Source: AEGEAN-183 sp964614345 (GTDB lineage Bacteria; Pseudomonadota; Gammaproteobacteria; Magnimaribacterales; Magnimaribacteraceae). From it: DNA of 43,133 nucleotides. Shown one piece after another: positions 34,024 through 42,889 of the stretch. The notes beneath the pieces were generated by a model. It worked only from the letters and a program-made list of their open reading frames with translations, was not told the origin of the DNA and did not search any database. Within the stretch, counting starts at the first letter, position 1, and every line of letters begins with the position of its first letter. Location of the stretch: contig CAZTLP010000009.1 of the NCBI GenBank assembly GCA_964614345.1, positions 1 to 43,133 on the forward strand. Direction: 5' to 3'. A program made the position numbers and the translations under genes.

Positions 34024-35389
34024 ACTTATTCCTCTGTTGATGTTTGGAGTCATTTGCTTAGTTCTCTTGGCAGGTTTCCCTGTAGCCTTTTCTTTAGCTG
34101 GCACTGCCCTTATATTCGCTGGCATAGGTGTTATTTCAGGAACGTTTGATTCTTCCTTACTTGGGACCATACCCAACAGACTGTTTGGAGATATGACCAA
34201 TACAAATTTAGTGGCTGTACCCTTATTTATTTTCATGGGAATACTATTTGAGAAATCTAATCTCGCTGAAGATTTGTTGAGCAATATGGCTGATGTCCTT
34301 GGGGGCTTTAGGGGGAGTCTCGCAGTATCTGTCATTATCGTTGGGGCAATGATTGCTGCTAGTACAGGTATTGTTGGTGCAACTGTTATAGCCATGGGGC
34401 TTATTTCTTTACCCATCATGCTTCAAAGAAATTATGATCAGAGCCTAGCTACTGGAACTATTTGTGCTACTGGCACTTTGGGTCAAATCATTCCTCCTTC
34501 CATTGCTTTAGTCCTTTTGGGAGACGTTCTTTCAGCCGCCTACCAACAATCCCAACTAAGTCTTGGTATATTTTCTGCAAGGACTGTTTCGGTTGGTGAC
34601 TTGTTTATGGGAGCATTAGTTCCAGGTGTCATTTTAGTTTTTGCTTATATTTCTTATGTACTTCTTAGAGCCTACATGCAGCCTTCAACTGCACCAGCAC
34701 AAGAAATTAAGATAGCAGGAAATAGAGCCAAAATAATTTTAACTGCCCTGCTTCCACCTCTAGTTTTGATAGTGGCTGTTTTGGGATCCATCTTGATAGG
34801 TATTGCAACGCCAACTGAAGCAGCGGGCGTAGGGGCTTTAGGTGCTATGGGTTTAGCACTCAGTAAAGGCAGTTTAAATCGTGAAAATTTAACCTCGGCT
34901 GTGCAAAGCACTACGGAAATCACCTCAATGGTTTTTATGATCCTTTTGGGGTCTTCAATATTTTCTCTTGTTTTTAGGGGATTTGGAGGCGATGAATTAG
35001 TTAATAGTATCTTCAATCAAATGCCTGGCGGGGTTTTTGGAGCCATGTTTATAGTGATGATTATAATTTTTCTTCTAGGATTTATATTAGACTTTATTCA
35101 AATCACATTTGTTGTCGTACCCATTGTGGGTCCAGTATTGCTTGCAATGGGCATAGACCCGCTCTGGTTAGGAATTATGATAGCCATCAACTTGCAGACT
35201 TCCTTTCTGACCCCTCCTTTTGGATTTGCTTTGTTTTATTTAAGAGGTGTTGCGCCTGACAGCGTTCCAACGGGTGCAATATACAGGGGTGTAGTCCCGT
35301 TCATAATTATCCAAATTCTAGTTTTGCTATGCCTAGCAGCATTCCCCTCTCTAGTCACAGCTCTTCCAGATGCGGTCTACGGACTTTAA
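34016..35389 (+). CDS. dctM: TRAP transporter large permease DctM
   Basis: This 457-residue polytopic protein is the large transport subunit of a TRAP system. It has about twelve membrane segments, with the family parts FGDMTNTNLVAVPLFIFMG, GIVGATVIAMGLISLPIML, GTICATGTLGQIIPPSIALVL, ATPTEAAGVGALGA and a late TSFLTPPFGFALFY. The GTLGQIIPPS segment is a standard DctM signature. It overlaps dctQ at the 5' end and the convergent lipA by four bases at the 3' end. Substrate is set by the binding protein; if that is the DctP nearby, a 2-oxo- or hydroxy-carboxylate is plausible. Confidence 0.94.
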   Translation: MVELIPLLMFGVICLVLLAGFPVAFSLAGTALIFAGIGVISGTFDSSLLGTIPNRLFGDMTNTNLVAVPLFIFMGILFEKSNLAEDLLSNMADVLGGFRGSLAVSVIIVGAMIAASTGIVGATVIAMGLISLPIMLQRNYDQSLATGTICATGTLGQIIPPSIALVLLGDVLSAAYQQSQLSLGIFSARTVSVGDLFMGALVPGVILVFAYISYVLLRAYMQPSTAPAQEIKIAGNRAKIILTALLPPLVLIVAVLGSILIGIATPTEAAGVGALGAMGLALSKGSLNRENLTSAVQSTTEITSMVFMILLGSSIFSLVFRGFGGDELVNSIFNQMPGGVFGAMFIVMIIIFLLGFILDFIQITFVVVPIVGPVLLAMGIDPLWLGIMIAINLQTSFLTPPFGFALFYLRGVAPDSVPTGAIYRGVVPFIIIQILVLLCLAAFPSLVTALPDAVYGL

Positions 35390-36345
35390 TTGCCTTGCAA
35401 TAAGTGGGCAACCTTATCTGCCCTATATGAAGACCTAACCATTGGGCCTGAAGCCACTTCTTTAAAACCCATTTCTCTAGCTATATTTTTATAATGAAGA
35501 AATTCTTCTGGAGGGACATACCTTTCGACGGGCAAGTGATAAAGGGTGGGCCTTAAATATTGACCCAAAGTTAAAATCTCTACGCCAACAGAGTAAACAT
35601 CCGCAAGGGTAGACTCAATTTCTTTTGTTGTTTCCCCTAAACCCAACATCAAGCTGGTTTTGGTTAAAACCTTGGGGTTAAGCCTTTTCGCTTTCTCTAG
35701 TACACCAAGAGTTTGTTGATAGCCAGCCCTTGGGTCTCTGGCTCTTAAAGTTAACCTTTCAACTGTTTCTACATTCTGAGCAAAGACATCTAAGTTTGAA
35801 GAAAGCAAAATAGAAATAGATTTAATTTTTCCTTCAAAATCAGGGGTGAGCGCCTCTACCATAACCTTAGGACAGGCATCTTTCACGGCATTTATTGTGT
35901 TGGAATAGTGCCTTGCCCCTCCGTCTACTAGATCATCTCTATTAACCGAAGTTAATACTACGTATTTAAGTGCCATTTTTTTAATCGATTGAGCTACTTT
36001 GTAAGGCTCTTTTTTATCCCTCCTGCCTCTTGGATTTCCTGTGTCTACTGCACAAAATTTACAAGCTCTTGTACAAACATCACCTAAGAGCATGAAGGTA
36101 GCTGTTCCATGGCTCCAGCATTCGTTGATATTTGGGCACTTTGCTTCTTCACAGACTGTGTTCAAGTGATTTTCTTTAACAATGCTTTTAACTTCTTTGA
36201 ACTTAGGAGTAAAGGAATGGGCGAGCCTAAGCCAATCCGGTTTCTTTGTAGGAAATATGTCTTTATTGTTATTAGGTTTAACACCATTTCTTATGGCTGT
36301 AGTGCCATTATCTTTTATCGTCTTGGTAGGAATAACCTGACTCAT
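35386..36345 (-). CDS. lipA: Lipoyl synthase LipA
   Basis: LipA is a radical-SAM enzyme that inserts two sulfurs into protein-bound octanoyl groups to make lipoate. The 319-residue protein carries both clusters: auxiliary cysteines C65, C70 and C76 in CEEAKCPNINECW, and the radical-SAM cysteines C91, C95 and C98 in CTRACKFC. RGRRDKKEPYKVAQ and YLRPTLYHLPVERYV are also present, as is the RSSYRA near the end whose serine ligates the auxiliary cluster. Its ATG overlaps the lipB stop (ATGA). It would modify GcvH encoded at 3.5 kb and 2-oxoacid dehydrogenase subunits elsewhere. Confidence 0.97.
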   Translation of the reverse strand: MSQVIPTKTIKDNGTTAIRNGVKPNNNKDIFPTKKPDWLRLAHSFTPKFKEVKSIVKENHLNTVCEEAKCPNINECWSHGTATFMLLGDVCTRACKFCAVDTGNPRGRRDKKEPYKVAQSIKKMALKYVVLTSVNRDDLVDGGARHYSNTINAVKDACPKVMVEALTPDFEGKIKSISILLSSNLDVFAQNVETVERLTLRARDPRAGYQQTLGVLEKAKRLNPKVLTKTSLMLGLGETTKEIESTLADVYSVGVEILTLGQYLRPTLYHLPVERYVPPEEFLHYKNIAREMGFKEVASGPMVRSSYRADKVAHLLQGN

Positions 36346-36959
36346 CTGCTCATAATTCCTTCAAGTCTTTTCTTGGCAGTTTTTTCAAAATCTATAAATG
36401 CTTTGTCTATTGAAACTTCCGCAAATTTATTCAAGTGAGTTACTTTTAAACTTTTATTCCCACAAACATTGATGTTCTCAAAGGGACTTAAATCCATATC
36501 AATGTTTATGCTTAGCCCATGATAAGAAAAGCCTCTTTTTATTTTTAAGCCCACAGAAGAAATTTTTTTATCTTTAACATAGATACCTGGATCTCCTGAT
36601 CGCCTTGTCGATGAAATGTTGTACTCTTTTAAGAAATCTATTACTGAGGCTTCTAGTTCGTTCACAAACTTTTTGGGGCCCCATTTTTTTCGTCTAAGAT
36701 TGATTAAAAAATAGGCTACGATCTGTCCTGGGCCGTGGTAAGTAACCTCCCCCCCTCTGTCTGACCGTACAACCGGTATGCTGTTCTCACTTAACAAGTG
36801 ATCTTCCGAAGCTCCAAATCCCAAGGTATAAACAGGAAAGTGTTCTAGTAACCAAAGCTCATCAGGGTCTTTTTTACCTTTTGAAAGTATAACGTTCTGC
36901 ATAGAAGCCCAGGTCTTGCGATAATCCTGAATGCCTAGCTTTCTTAATTTAAGGTTCAA
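36342..36959 (-). CDS. lipB: Octanoyltransferase LipB
   Basis: LipB moves octanoyl groups from acyl carrier protein to lipoyl domains, ahead of LipA. The 205-residue protein has LWLLEHFPVYTLG, DRGGEVTYHGPGQIVAYFLIN, KKISSVGLKIKRGFSYHGL and the catalytic cysteine in ENINVCGNKSL. The start is a TTG 11 bases after the dctP stop, with no ATG that fits better. Its stop overlaps the lipA start. It lies between a TRAP binding protein gene and lipA, an unusual setting for the pair. Confidence 0.94.
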   Translation of the reverse strand: MNLKLRKLGIQDYRKTWASMQNVILSKGKKDPDELWLLEHFPVYTLGFGASEDHLLSENSIPVVRSDRGGEVTYHGPGQIVAYFLINLRRKKWGPKKFVNELEASVIDFLKEYNISSTRRSGDPGIYVKDKKISSVGLKIKRGFSYHGLSINIDMDLSPFENINVCGNKSLKVTHLNKFAEVSIDKAFIDFEKTAKKRLEGIMSR

Positions 36960-36970
36960 TTTTTTACTTT

Positions 36971-38071
36971 TTAGTCTTCTAGGTCTCTCATTTCTATAAA
37001 GGCCTTTTCAGAAATCTCATGGTATTCAATCACGTCCTGCTTAAAAGCTTCATAGGAGTTATAGATCTTTGTTGCCATTTCATCACCCTCTATAAATTCT
37101 TCCATTACCTCTCTGGAAATTTTTTTAAGCTCTACTAAAACATCATCTGGTAACTTTCTAAGTTCAACTCCGTGCACTTCAACCAGTTCTGTTAAAGCCC
37201 TGTTGTTATTAGCTGTATATTCATCAAGCATTTCTTGGTTAACTGCCCTTGCTGCATATTTGACTATAGCCTTCAAGTCGTCAGGTAGAGATTCATAAGC
37301 TTCTTTGTTTATTATTATCTCTAGGGTTGAGCCCCCCTCATGCCAGCCTGGATAGTAATAATATTTTGCTACCTGATGAAATCCGAAGGTTAAATCATTG
37401 AAGGGCCCTACCCACTCTGCTGCATCTACTACTCCTTGCTGTAATGCCAGAAAAATATCACTTCCAGGTAAAACTACAGTCTCAGCACCTGCTCGCGAAA
37501 AGATTTCACCGGCCAATCCTGGAATCCTCATTTTTAGCCCTTTGAGATCTTGGATAGAATTAATTTCTTTATTAAACCATCCAGCCATTTGGACACCCGT
37601 ATTTCCCCCTGCCAGAGGCATTAGATTAAAGGGTGCATAAGCTTCTTCCCAAAGCTCTTGGCCACCCCCCCAATGAATCCAAGAATTAATCTCTTGTGCA
37701 GTTAGTCCAAAAGGCACAGCGGTGTAAAACTGAGAAGATTTAACCTTACCTGTCCAGTAATAAGAAGCACCATGGCCCAGCTCAACATTACCTTGTGACA
37801 CTGCATCAAAAACACCCATTGCTGGAACCAATTCGCCTGCACCATAGACCTTTATCTTCATCCTGCCATTGCTCATTTCGTCTACATATTTAGACAGGTT
37901 TTCAGCTGCCAATCCCAGTCCAGGATAATTTTTAGGCCATGTGGTTACCATATTCCACTTGTAGACTTTGTTTAGATCAATTTCTAAGTTACCTTCTGAA
38001 GAAGTTACTGAACTGTCAGAACATCCTAGAAAAAGAAAAACAAGAAAGGTTAATAAAATTTTATTCTTCAT
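36971..38071 (-). CDS. dctP: TRAP substrate-binding lipoprotein DctP (TakP-like)
   Basis: This 366-residue protein has a short hydrophobic signal ending FLFLGC, with the likely lipidated cysteine at C17. The mature part has KWNMVTTWPKNYPGLGLAAE, GELVPAMGVFDAVSQG, GGNTGVQMAGWF, LKGLKMRIPGLAGE with the ligand-binding arginine, and AAEWVGPFNDLTFGFHQVA followed by YYYYPGWHEGG. These agree with the TakP/TTHA0766 branch, which binds 2-oxoacids or lactate. It would serve the DctQ-DctM permeases 1.6 kb away on the other strand. It sits between uvrD (12 bases) and lipB (11 bases), as if part of that operon. Confidence 0.92.
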   Translation of the reverse strand: MKNKILLTFLVFLFLGCSDSSVTSSEGNLEIDLNKVYKWNMVTTWPKNYPGLGLAAENLSKYVDEMSNGRMKIKVYGAGELVPAMGVFDAVSQGNVELGHGASYYWTGKVKSSQFYTAVPFGLTAQEINSWIHWGGGQELWEEAYAPFNLMPLAGGNTGVQMAGWFNKEINSIQDLKGLKMRIPGLAGEIFSRAGAETVVLPGSDIFLALQQGVVDAAEWVGPFNDLTFGFHQVAKYYYYPGWHEGGSTLEIIINKEAYESLPDDLKAIVKYAARAVNQEMLDEYTANNNRALTELVEVHGVELRKLPDDVLVELKKISREVMEEFIEGDEMATKIYNSYEAFKQDVIEYHEISEKAFIEMRDLED

Positions 38072-38083
38072 AAATTTCCTTAA

Positions 38084-40249
38084 TTAAATTGGTCTTAATT
38101 TTGCGTAAGAAGCCATGAGCCACTTGGTTTCACTTGAATCAAAATTAACTTCTACTCTAGCATTAGCCCCATGGCCTTCATAGTTAAGAATTACGCCTTC
38201 ACCAAAAACTTCGTGAACCACCCTCTGCCCTAAAACCAAGTCAGTCTCAGGTATTTCTCCTTGAGCGATAATGCCTTTTGAATCATATGCTTTTCTGCCT
38301 ATAGCACCTCCTGTTCTTATTTCTTGCGTTAACTCAGGCGGTATCTCTCTTAAAAAGCGGGAAGGTGGATTAAATGTTTCATTCCCGTGCAAGTTTCTCA
38401 TTTCAGCATAAATGATATAAAGCTTTTCCATGGCCCTTGTCATTCCTACATAACAAAGCCTCCTTTCTTCTTCTAGTTGGCCGGGTTCTTCTATAGAAAG
38501 CCTATGGGGAAATAGATTTTCTTCAAATCCAGTTACAAATACCAAAGGAAACTCCAAACCTTTTGCTGAATGTAGGGTCATGAGTTGTATCGCTTGTTCA
38601 TGTTCTTCAGCTTGGTCTTCACCGGCATCAAGTGCAGCATGATCAATGAAGGCTTTTAAAATGGGAGTGTCTTCTTCTTGAATATCTGGAATAAAATCAC
38701 CCGCAGCGCTGACAAGTTCCTCTAAATTCTCAACTCTTGTTCTGCCCTTTTCTCCTGCCTCTTTTTTATGGTATTCAATCAATCCGCTTCTCTGAATAAT
38801 ATGATCCACTGTTTCTTTCAATTCTAAGCCATTCACTTCGTCACTTAGGCTCTCAAGATCTCCCATGAATCCAGACAATGAGGTTTTGGCCCTTGCAGTT
38901 AATTCATCAAATTCGACCAACTCTGAACCTGCATTCCAAAGTGAGCTATTTTTATCTCTAGCTTTTTTTCTGATAATTTCTAGTGTTTTGGCTCCTATCC
39001 CTCTTGGGGGTAAATTAATTACTCTCTCAAAAGCAGCATCATCTTGTCTCCCATAAACTAGTCGTATATAGGCCATCGCATTCTTAATTTCTGCTCGTTC
39101 GTAGAATCTCTGTCCTCCATAAATTCTGTACGGAAGCCCCTCTCTTAAAATGGCCTCTTCTAAAGCCCTCGACTGTGCATTGGATCTGTAAAGAATTGCA
39201 ACCTCATCCAGGGCATTGCCTTGATCCACCCAAGACTGGATTGTTCCAACAACAAATCTTGCTTCGTCATCTTCGTTGTACGCCGAATAGACTGATATCT
39301 TTTCCCCTTCTTTTTGCTCAGTCCAAAGCTCTTTGCCCATTCTGGATTGATTGTTTTCAATAACTGAGTTGGCTGCGTCCAAGATGGTCTGTGTTGACCT
39401 GTAATTCTGCTCTAATCGAACCACTTCAGTATTGGAAAAGTCTTTAGTAAACCTATCAATATTGTCGCTTTTTGCTCCTCGCCAACCGTAGATTGATTGG
39501 TCATCATCCCCCACTGCCGTGTAGCTACTGTCTTTGCCCTTTAATAATGACAACAATCGATACTGGACTTCATTCGTGTCTTGAAATTCATCCACTAAGA
39601 TATGTTTAAAGCGTTTTTGATAATGAGAAAGTAATGATTCGTTAGTGGATAGAAGAATGAGAGATCTTAATAGCAGTTCTCCAAAATCGACTAGGCTTTC
39701 TCTTTCACAAAGCTGTTCATACTCCTCATAAACTTTTGTCATTTGTTCAACGAAATAATCATCGCCAGATTCAGCTTGATTTGCCCTTCGACACTCATCT
39801 TTCTCTTTATTGATGTACCATTGAATTTGCCTAGCAGGCCATTTACCCTCATCAACTCCCATGGATTTACACACCCTCTTGATAACCCTGTACTGATCTT
39901 CACTGTCTAAAATTGCAAACTCCCTTCTGAGGCTTGCTTCTTCCCAATGTCTCCTTAAAAGCCTATGAGCAATACCATGAAAGGTCCCACACCAGAAATC
40001 TGCCATTTCTTGACCCAACATAGATTCGATCCTACCTTTCATTTCGTTAGCTGCTTTATTGGTAAAAGTTACTGTTAGTAAAGAGTGAGGACTGTTGTTT
40101 AGGGCTTGTACTAACCAAGCAACCCTGTGGGCTATAACTCTAGTTTTACCAGATCCCGCTCCCGCTAAAACAAGGAGGTGAGAGGACTCAGAAGTTACTG
40201 CATTTCTTTGAGCTTCATTAAGATTATTTAAAATATCAGAGACATCCAC
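38084..40249 (-). CDS. uvrD: DNA helicase II UvrD
   Basis: UvrD is the superfamily 1A 3'-5' helicase of nucleotide excision and mismatch repair. At 721 residues it matches the Escherichia coli length, and similarity runs end to end: Walker A AGAGSGKT at 29-36, VTFTNKAANEMKGRI, ILVDEFQDTN, VGDDDQSIYGWRGA, RLEQNYRSTQTIL, YRIYGGQRFYERAEI and MTLHSAKGLEFPLVF. The C-terminus has the RNA-polymerase-binding Tudor-like segment LGQRVVHEVFGEGVILNYEG, which favours UvrD over Rep. The start is a GTG giving MDVSDIL, as in the family. dctP, lipB and lipA follow closely. Confidence 0.97.
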   Translation of the reverse strand: MDVSDILNNLNEAQRNAVTSESSHLLVLAGAGSGKTRVIAHRVAWLVQALNNSPHSLLTVTFTNKAANEMKGRIESMLGQEMADFWCGTFHGIAHRLLRRHWEEASLRREFAILDSEDQYRVIKRVCKSMGVDEGKWPARQIQWYINKEKDECRRANQAESGDDYFVEQMTKVYEEYEQLCERESLVDFGELLLRSLILLSTNESLLSHYQKRFKHILVDEFQDTNEVQYRLLSLLKGKDSSYTAVGDDDQSIYGWRGAKSDNIDRFTKDFSNTEVVRLEQNYRSTQTILDAANSVIENNQSRMGKELWTEQKEGEKISVYSAYNEDDEARFVVGTIQSWVDQGNALDEVAILYRSNAQSRALEEAILREGLPYRIYGGQRFYERAEIKNAMAYIRLVYGRQDDAAFERVINLPPRGIGAKTLEIIRKKARDKNSSLWNAGSELVEFDELTARAKTSLSGFMGDLESLSDEVNGLELKETVDHIIQRSGLIEYHKKEAGEKGRTRVENLEELVSAAGDFIPDIQEEDTPILKAFIDHAALDAGEDQAEEHEQAIQLMTLHSAKGLEFPLVFVTGFEENLFPHRLSIEEPGQLEEERRLCYVGMTRAMEKLYIIYAEMRNLHGNETFNPPSRFLREIPPELTQEIRTGGAIGRKAYDSKGIIAQGEIPETDLVLGQRVVHEVFGEGVILNYEGHGANARVEVNFDSSETKWLMASYAKLRPI

Positions 40250-40339
40250 ACTACTATTTTATATGGTTTGGCTTTAAAGAGGTTTTTAAAAAACTTGAAA
40301 AAAAACGCATGAGAATTAACCCTCCTTAAGTTAATATAA

Positions 40340-40768
40340 ATGATAGAAAAACCCATGACTGATCCAAAAGAATTCTTTGATACTTACTGTGATTTTGTTA
40401 CTAAAGTCACCAGTGATCCTAGCCTAGATATTGAGAGTCTGAAGGCCTCTTTAGAGGACATCCAAAACAACTCCGACATTGATGTTCCCAGATTAATGAC
40501 AGCAGCTCTAGGCTTAAGCAGTGAGGGAGGTGAATTTGTAGAAATTGTTAAAAAAATGTTTTTGCAAGGTAAGCCGGCGAATGAAGAGAATATATTTCAT
40601 ATGAAAAGGGAGCTGGGTGACATTATGTGGTACTGGGTTACGGCATGTATGGCCCTTAAGTTAGATCCAGTTGAGGTGATATTGGAAAATCAAAAAAAAC
40701 TTGAAGCTAGATACGGCAAAGAATTTACTATAAACCAAAGCGAAGTTAGAGCTGAAGGCGACTTGTAG
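40340..40768 (+). CDS. MazG-like nucleotide pyrophosphohydrolase
   Basis: This 142-residue, all-helical protein matches the MazG-like NTP pyrophosphohydrolase family. The paired acidic motifs are visible: LSSEGGEFVEIVKK (ExxxE-type) and KRELGDIMWYWVTAC (ExxD-type), followed by DPVEVILENQKKLEARYG. Family members cleave (d)NTPs to monophosphates, for house-cleaning or ppGpp-linked control; short single-domain forms also occur in phages. An ATG five codons in (40355) is an alternative start. It stands alone between divergent uvrD and a convergent flavoprotein gene. No phage genes are near, so I see no sign of recent transfer. Confidence 0.85.
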   Translation: MIEKPMTDPKEFFDTYCDFVTKVTSDPSLDIESLKASLEDIQNNSDIDVPRLMTAALGLSSEGGEFVEIVKKMFLQGKPANEENIFHMKRELGDIMWYWVTACMALKLDPVEVILENQKKLEARYGKEFTINQSEVRAEGDL

Positions 40769-40830
40769 CCGGCCATCAAGCCTTTTGGGCCTTCAGCTGA
40801 TAAGAAAAATAGGCCTGAGTCAGATTGTCT

Positions 40831-41760
40831 TTAGACTTCTAGTCTAAATTTTGTAAGATTATTACAGGCTTCGTTAAACTCTGAAACGGTCTGGTCTATG
40901 ATGTCTTTAACTGACTTCACTTCGTCTATAAGCCCCACTGACTGACCTGATAACGCTGGGGCTGCATTCATGTCTCCACCAAAATATAAGTCTTGGATAT
41001 TTGACATGTCTTTCATTTCCATCACTCCTGCTTCGTGAATTTTTTTTGTAAAGTCAGTCCTCAGGGCTCTAATTACTGGTTTTGAAGTTTTATTCAAAAT
41101 CCAAGTTCCTTGAATAGTTGAATCGAGAATTTTGTTTTTAAAGTTATCGTGTACAGGGCTCTCTTTACTTGACACGAATCTTGTTCCCATTTGTATTCCT
41201 TCGGCACCAGCAGCAAACACGGCAGCCATTCCAGTGCCGTCAACTACGCCGCCTGCTGCAATTATCGGTAAATCTAACTCTTTCCTTATAGCCTGAATGA
41301 GTACTAAAAGCCCTACCTCTTCCGGGTTTTTAAACCCTCCCCCTTCGGTTCCCTCTACCACCAATCCATCAACTCCTGCATTAGCTGCTTTTACAGCCCC
41401 CTCTACACTTGGCACCGCATGATAGACCGTTATATCTGCGTATTTTAAGACTTCAATGTATTTAGAAGGATCTCCTGCAGAGGTGGTAACAAACTTAACT
41501 CCATGAGAAACACAGAATTCCACCATACTGTCATCTTGCAGAAAAAGCAGCGGTAAATTTACACCAAAAGGCCTGTCTGTAAGGTCGGCCATTTTTTTTA
41601 TTTCAGCTTTGCAATTCTCTACCTCACCGGAAGAGGTTTCTATCACACCGAAGCCCCCTGCATTAGACACTGCTGAAGCCAGTTTACTTCGTGCGATCCA
41701 ACCCATAGGGGCTTGAACGATTGGGTATTTAGATCCTAAGTGTTGCAATACTCTATTCAT
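40831..41760 (-). CDS. Nitronate monooxygenase-like flavoprotein
   Basis: This 309-residue TIM-barrel protein belongs to the NMO/2-nitropropane dioxygenase/FabK-like group that binds FMN. It has YPIVQAPMGWIARSKLA, AGGFGVIETSS, FGVNLPLLF, VDGLVVEGTEGGGF, LPIIAAGGVVDGTGMAAVFA and GAEGIQMGTRFVSS. The loop that usually reads E-(A/S)-GGH reads EGTEGGGF here, so the histidine expected in the active site is missing. That makes true nitronate oxidation or FabK-type reduction uncertain. It lies 12 bases upstream-side of nothing else but downstream of rlmN on the same strand and may be co-transcribed with it. Substrate unknown. Confidence 0.85.
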   Translation of the reverse strand: MNRVLQHLGSKYPIVQAPMGWIARSKLASAVSNAGGFGVIETSSGEVENCKAEIKKMADLTDRPFGVNLPLLFLQDDSMVEFCVSHGVKFVTTSAGDPSKYIEVLKYADITVYHAVPSVEGAVKAANAGVDGLVVEGTEGGGFKNPEEVGLLVLIQAIRKELDLPIIAAGGVVDGTGMAAVFAAGAEGIQMGTRFVSSKESPVHDNFKNKILDSTIQGTWILNKTSKPVIRALRTDFTKKIHEAGVMEMKDMSNIQDLYFGGDMNAAPALSGQSVGLIDEVKSVKDIIDQTVSEFNEACNNLTKFRLEV

Positions 41761-41772
41761 TTTTTCTATCCT

Positions 41773-42885
41773 TCAAATTATTTTAGTTTTGATTAACTCT
41801 TTCTTTTTTTTTCTTTCTTTGCGTCTGGTTCGGTCGTTAACTTTTCCTATTAGCTGACCACATGCAGCCATGATGTCATCTCCTCTCGTTGATCTTATAG
41901 TAACCACATGGCCCTTTGAATGTAAGTGCTCTTGGAACCTCTTAACTCTGTTCCCAGAAGGCCTTTTATAAATTGAACCAGAAAACGAATTAAAAGGAAT
42001 TAAGTTAATTTTACATGGGAAATCTTTAAGCAGGTCAGCAAGCTCATTTGCTAACTCAAGCGAATCATTAACCCTGTCTATAAGAATATACTCGAAAGTT
42101 GTTACTCGACTATCGTTACATTGATCAACATAGTTGGCTACAGACTTTAAAAGAGTTTTTATGGGGTACTTCTTGTTAACAGGCACTAATTCATCTCTTA
42201 ATTTATCATTCGGTGCGTGTAAGGAGATGGTTAAAGAAACATCAGAAAGTTTTGATAACTTATCTATTTGAGGGACTAAACCCGAGGTGCTTAAAGTTAC
42301 TCTTCTTTTAGATAGACCATAAGCATTGTTATCTAACATCAATTCCATTGCCTTTACTACCGGTTCGAAGTTATGAAGTGGCTCACCCATTCCCATCATT
42401 ACTACATTTGTAATATTTCTTTCTCCTCTCTTTCTGGAGCTACCAAAAGAATTTTCAGCTATCCATAATTGGCCAATAATTTCAGCCAAAGTTAGATTCC
42501 TAGAGAAGCCCTGTTTTCCAGTTGCACAAAAACTACAATCTATCGCACAACCAACTTGTGAAGAAACACACAGAGTTGCTCTTTTGCCTTCAGGAATCAA
42601 AACCATTTCTATTAAATCGCCCTCTCCCACACTAACCACCCATTTCCTTGTGCCATCGCTAGAGTCTCTCTCGTAAATTACTTCTGGTGCTCGAATTTCA
42701 CATTTCTGGCTTAGGCTTTCTCTTAGCTCTTTAGACAAGTCCGTCATGTTAGAAATATCACTAACCCCCCTTTGGTGCATCCACTTGATGATCTGTGTGG
42801 CCCTATATTCTTTCTCTCCTAGTTTTAGAAAGTATTCACTTAACTCATCTTTGGTTAAGCCCATAAGGTTTATTTTTGGAGACAT
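41773..42885 (-). CDS. rlmN: 23S rRNA/tRNA adenine-C2 methyltransferase RlmN
   Basis: RlmN is a radical-SAM enzyme that methylates C2 of A2503 in 23S rRNA and A37 in some tRNAs. The 370-residue protein has MGLTKDELSEYF, EYRATQIIKWMHQRGV, LCVSSQVGCAIDCSFCATGK with the three cluster cysteines, NVVMMGMGEPLHNF, RRVTLSTSGLVPQI, and the mechanistic C-terminal cysteine in DDIMAACGQL. A lysine/arginine-rich tail follows. It starts four bases after the stop of the partial gene at the window edge and is followed by the NMO-like gene. Confidence 0.97.
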   Translation of the reverse strand: MSPKINLMGLTKDELSEYFLKLGEKEYRATQIIKWMHQRGVSDISNMTDLSKELRESLSQKCEIRAPEVIYERDSSDGTRKWVVSVGEGDLIEMVLIPEGKRATLCVSSQVGCAIDCSFCATGKQGFSRNLTLAEIIGQLWIAENSFGSSRKRGERNITNVVMMGMGEPLHNFEPVVKAMELMLDNNAYGLSKRRVTLSTSGLVPQIDKLSKLSDVSLTISLHAPNDKLRDELVPVNKKYPIKTLLKSVANYVDQCNDSRVTTFEYILIDRVNDSLELANELADLLKDFPCKINLIPFNSFSGSIYKRPSGNRVKRFQEHLHSKGHVVTIRSTRGDDIMAACGQLIGKVNDRTRRKERKKKKELIKTKII

Positions 42886-42889
42886 GTTT

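Noticed and set aside
40340..40768. Prophage remnant suggested by a MazG-like gene
   Set aside because: No integrase, structural or lysis genes, attachment repeats or change in base composition are near; MazG-like proteins are also ordinary cellular enzymes.
40769..40830. Bidirectional terminator between the MazG-like and NMO-like genes
   Set aside because: GCC/GGC-rich pieces are present but pair poorly, with mismatches inside the stem and no T-run next to it.
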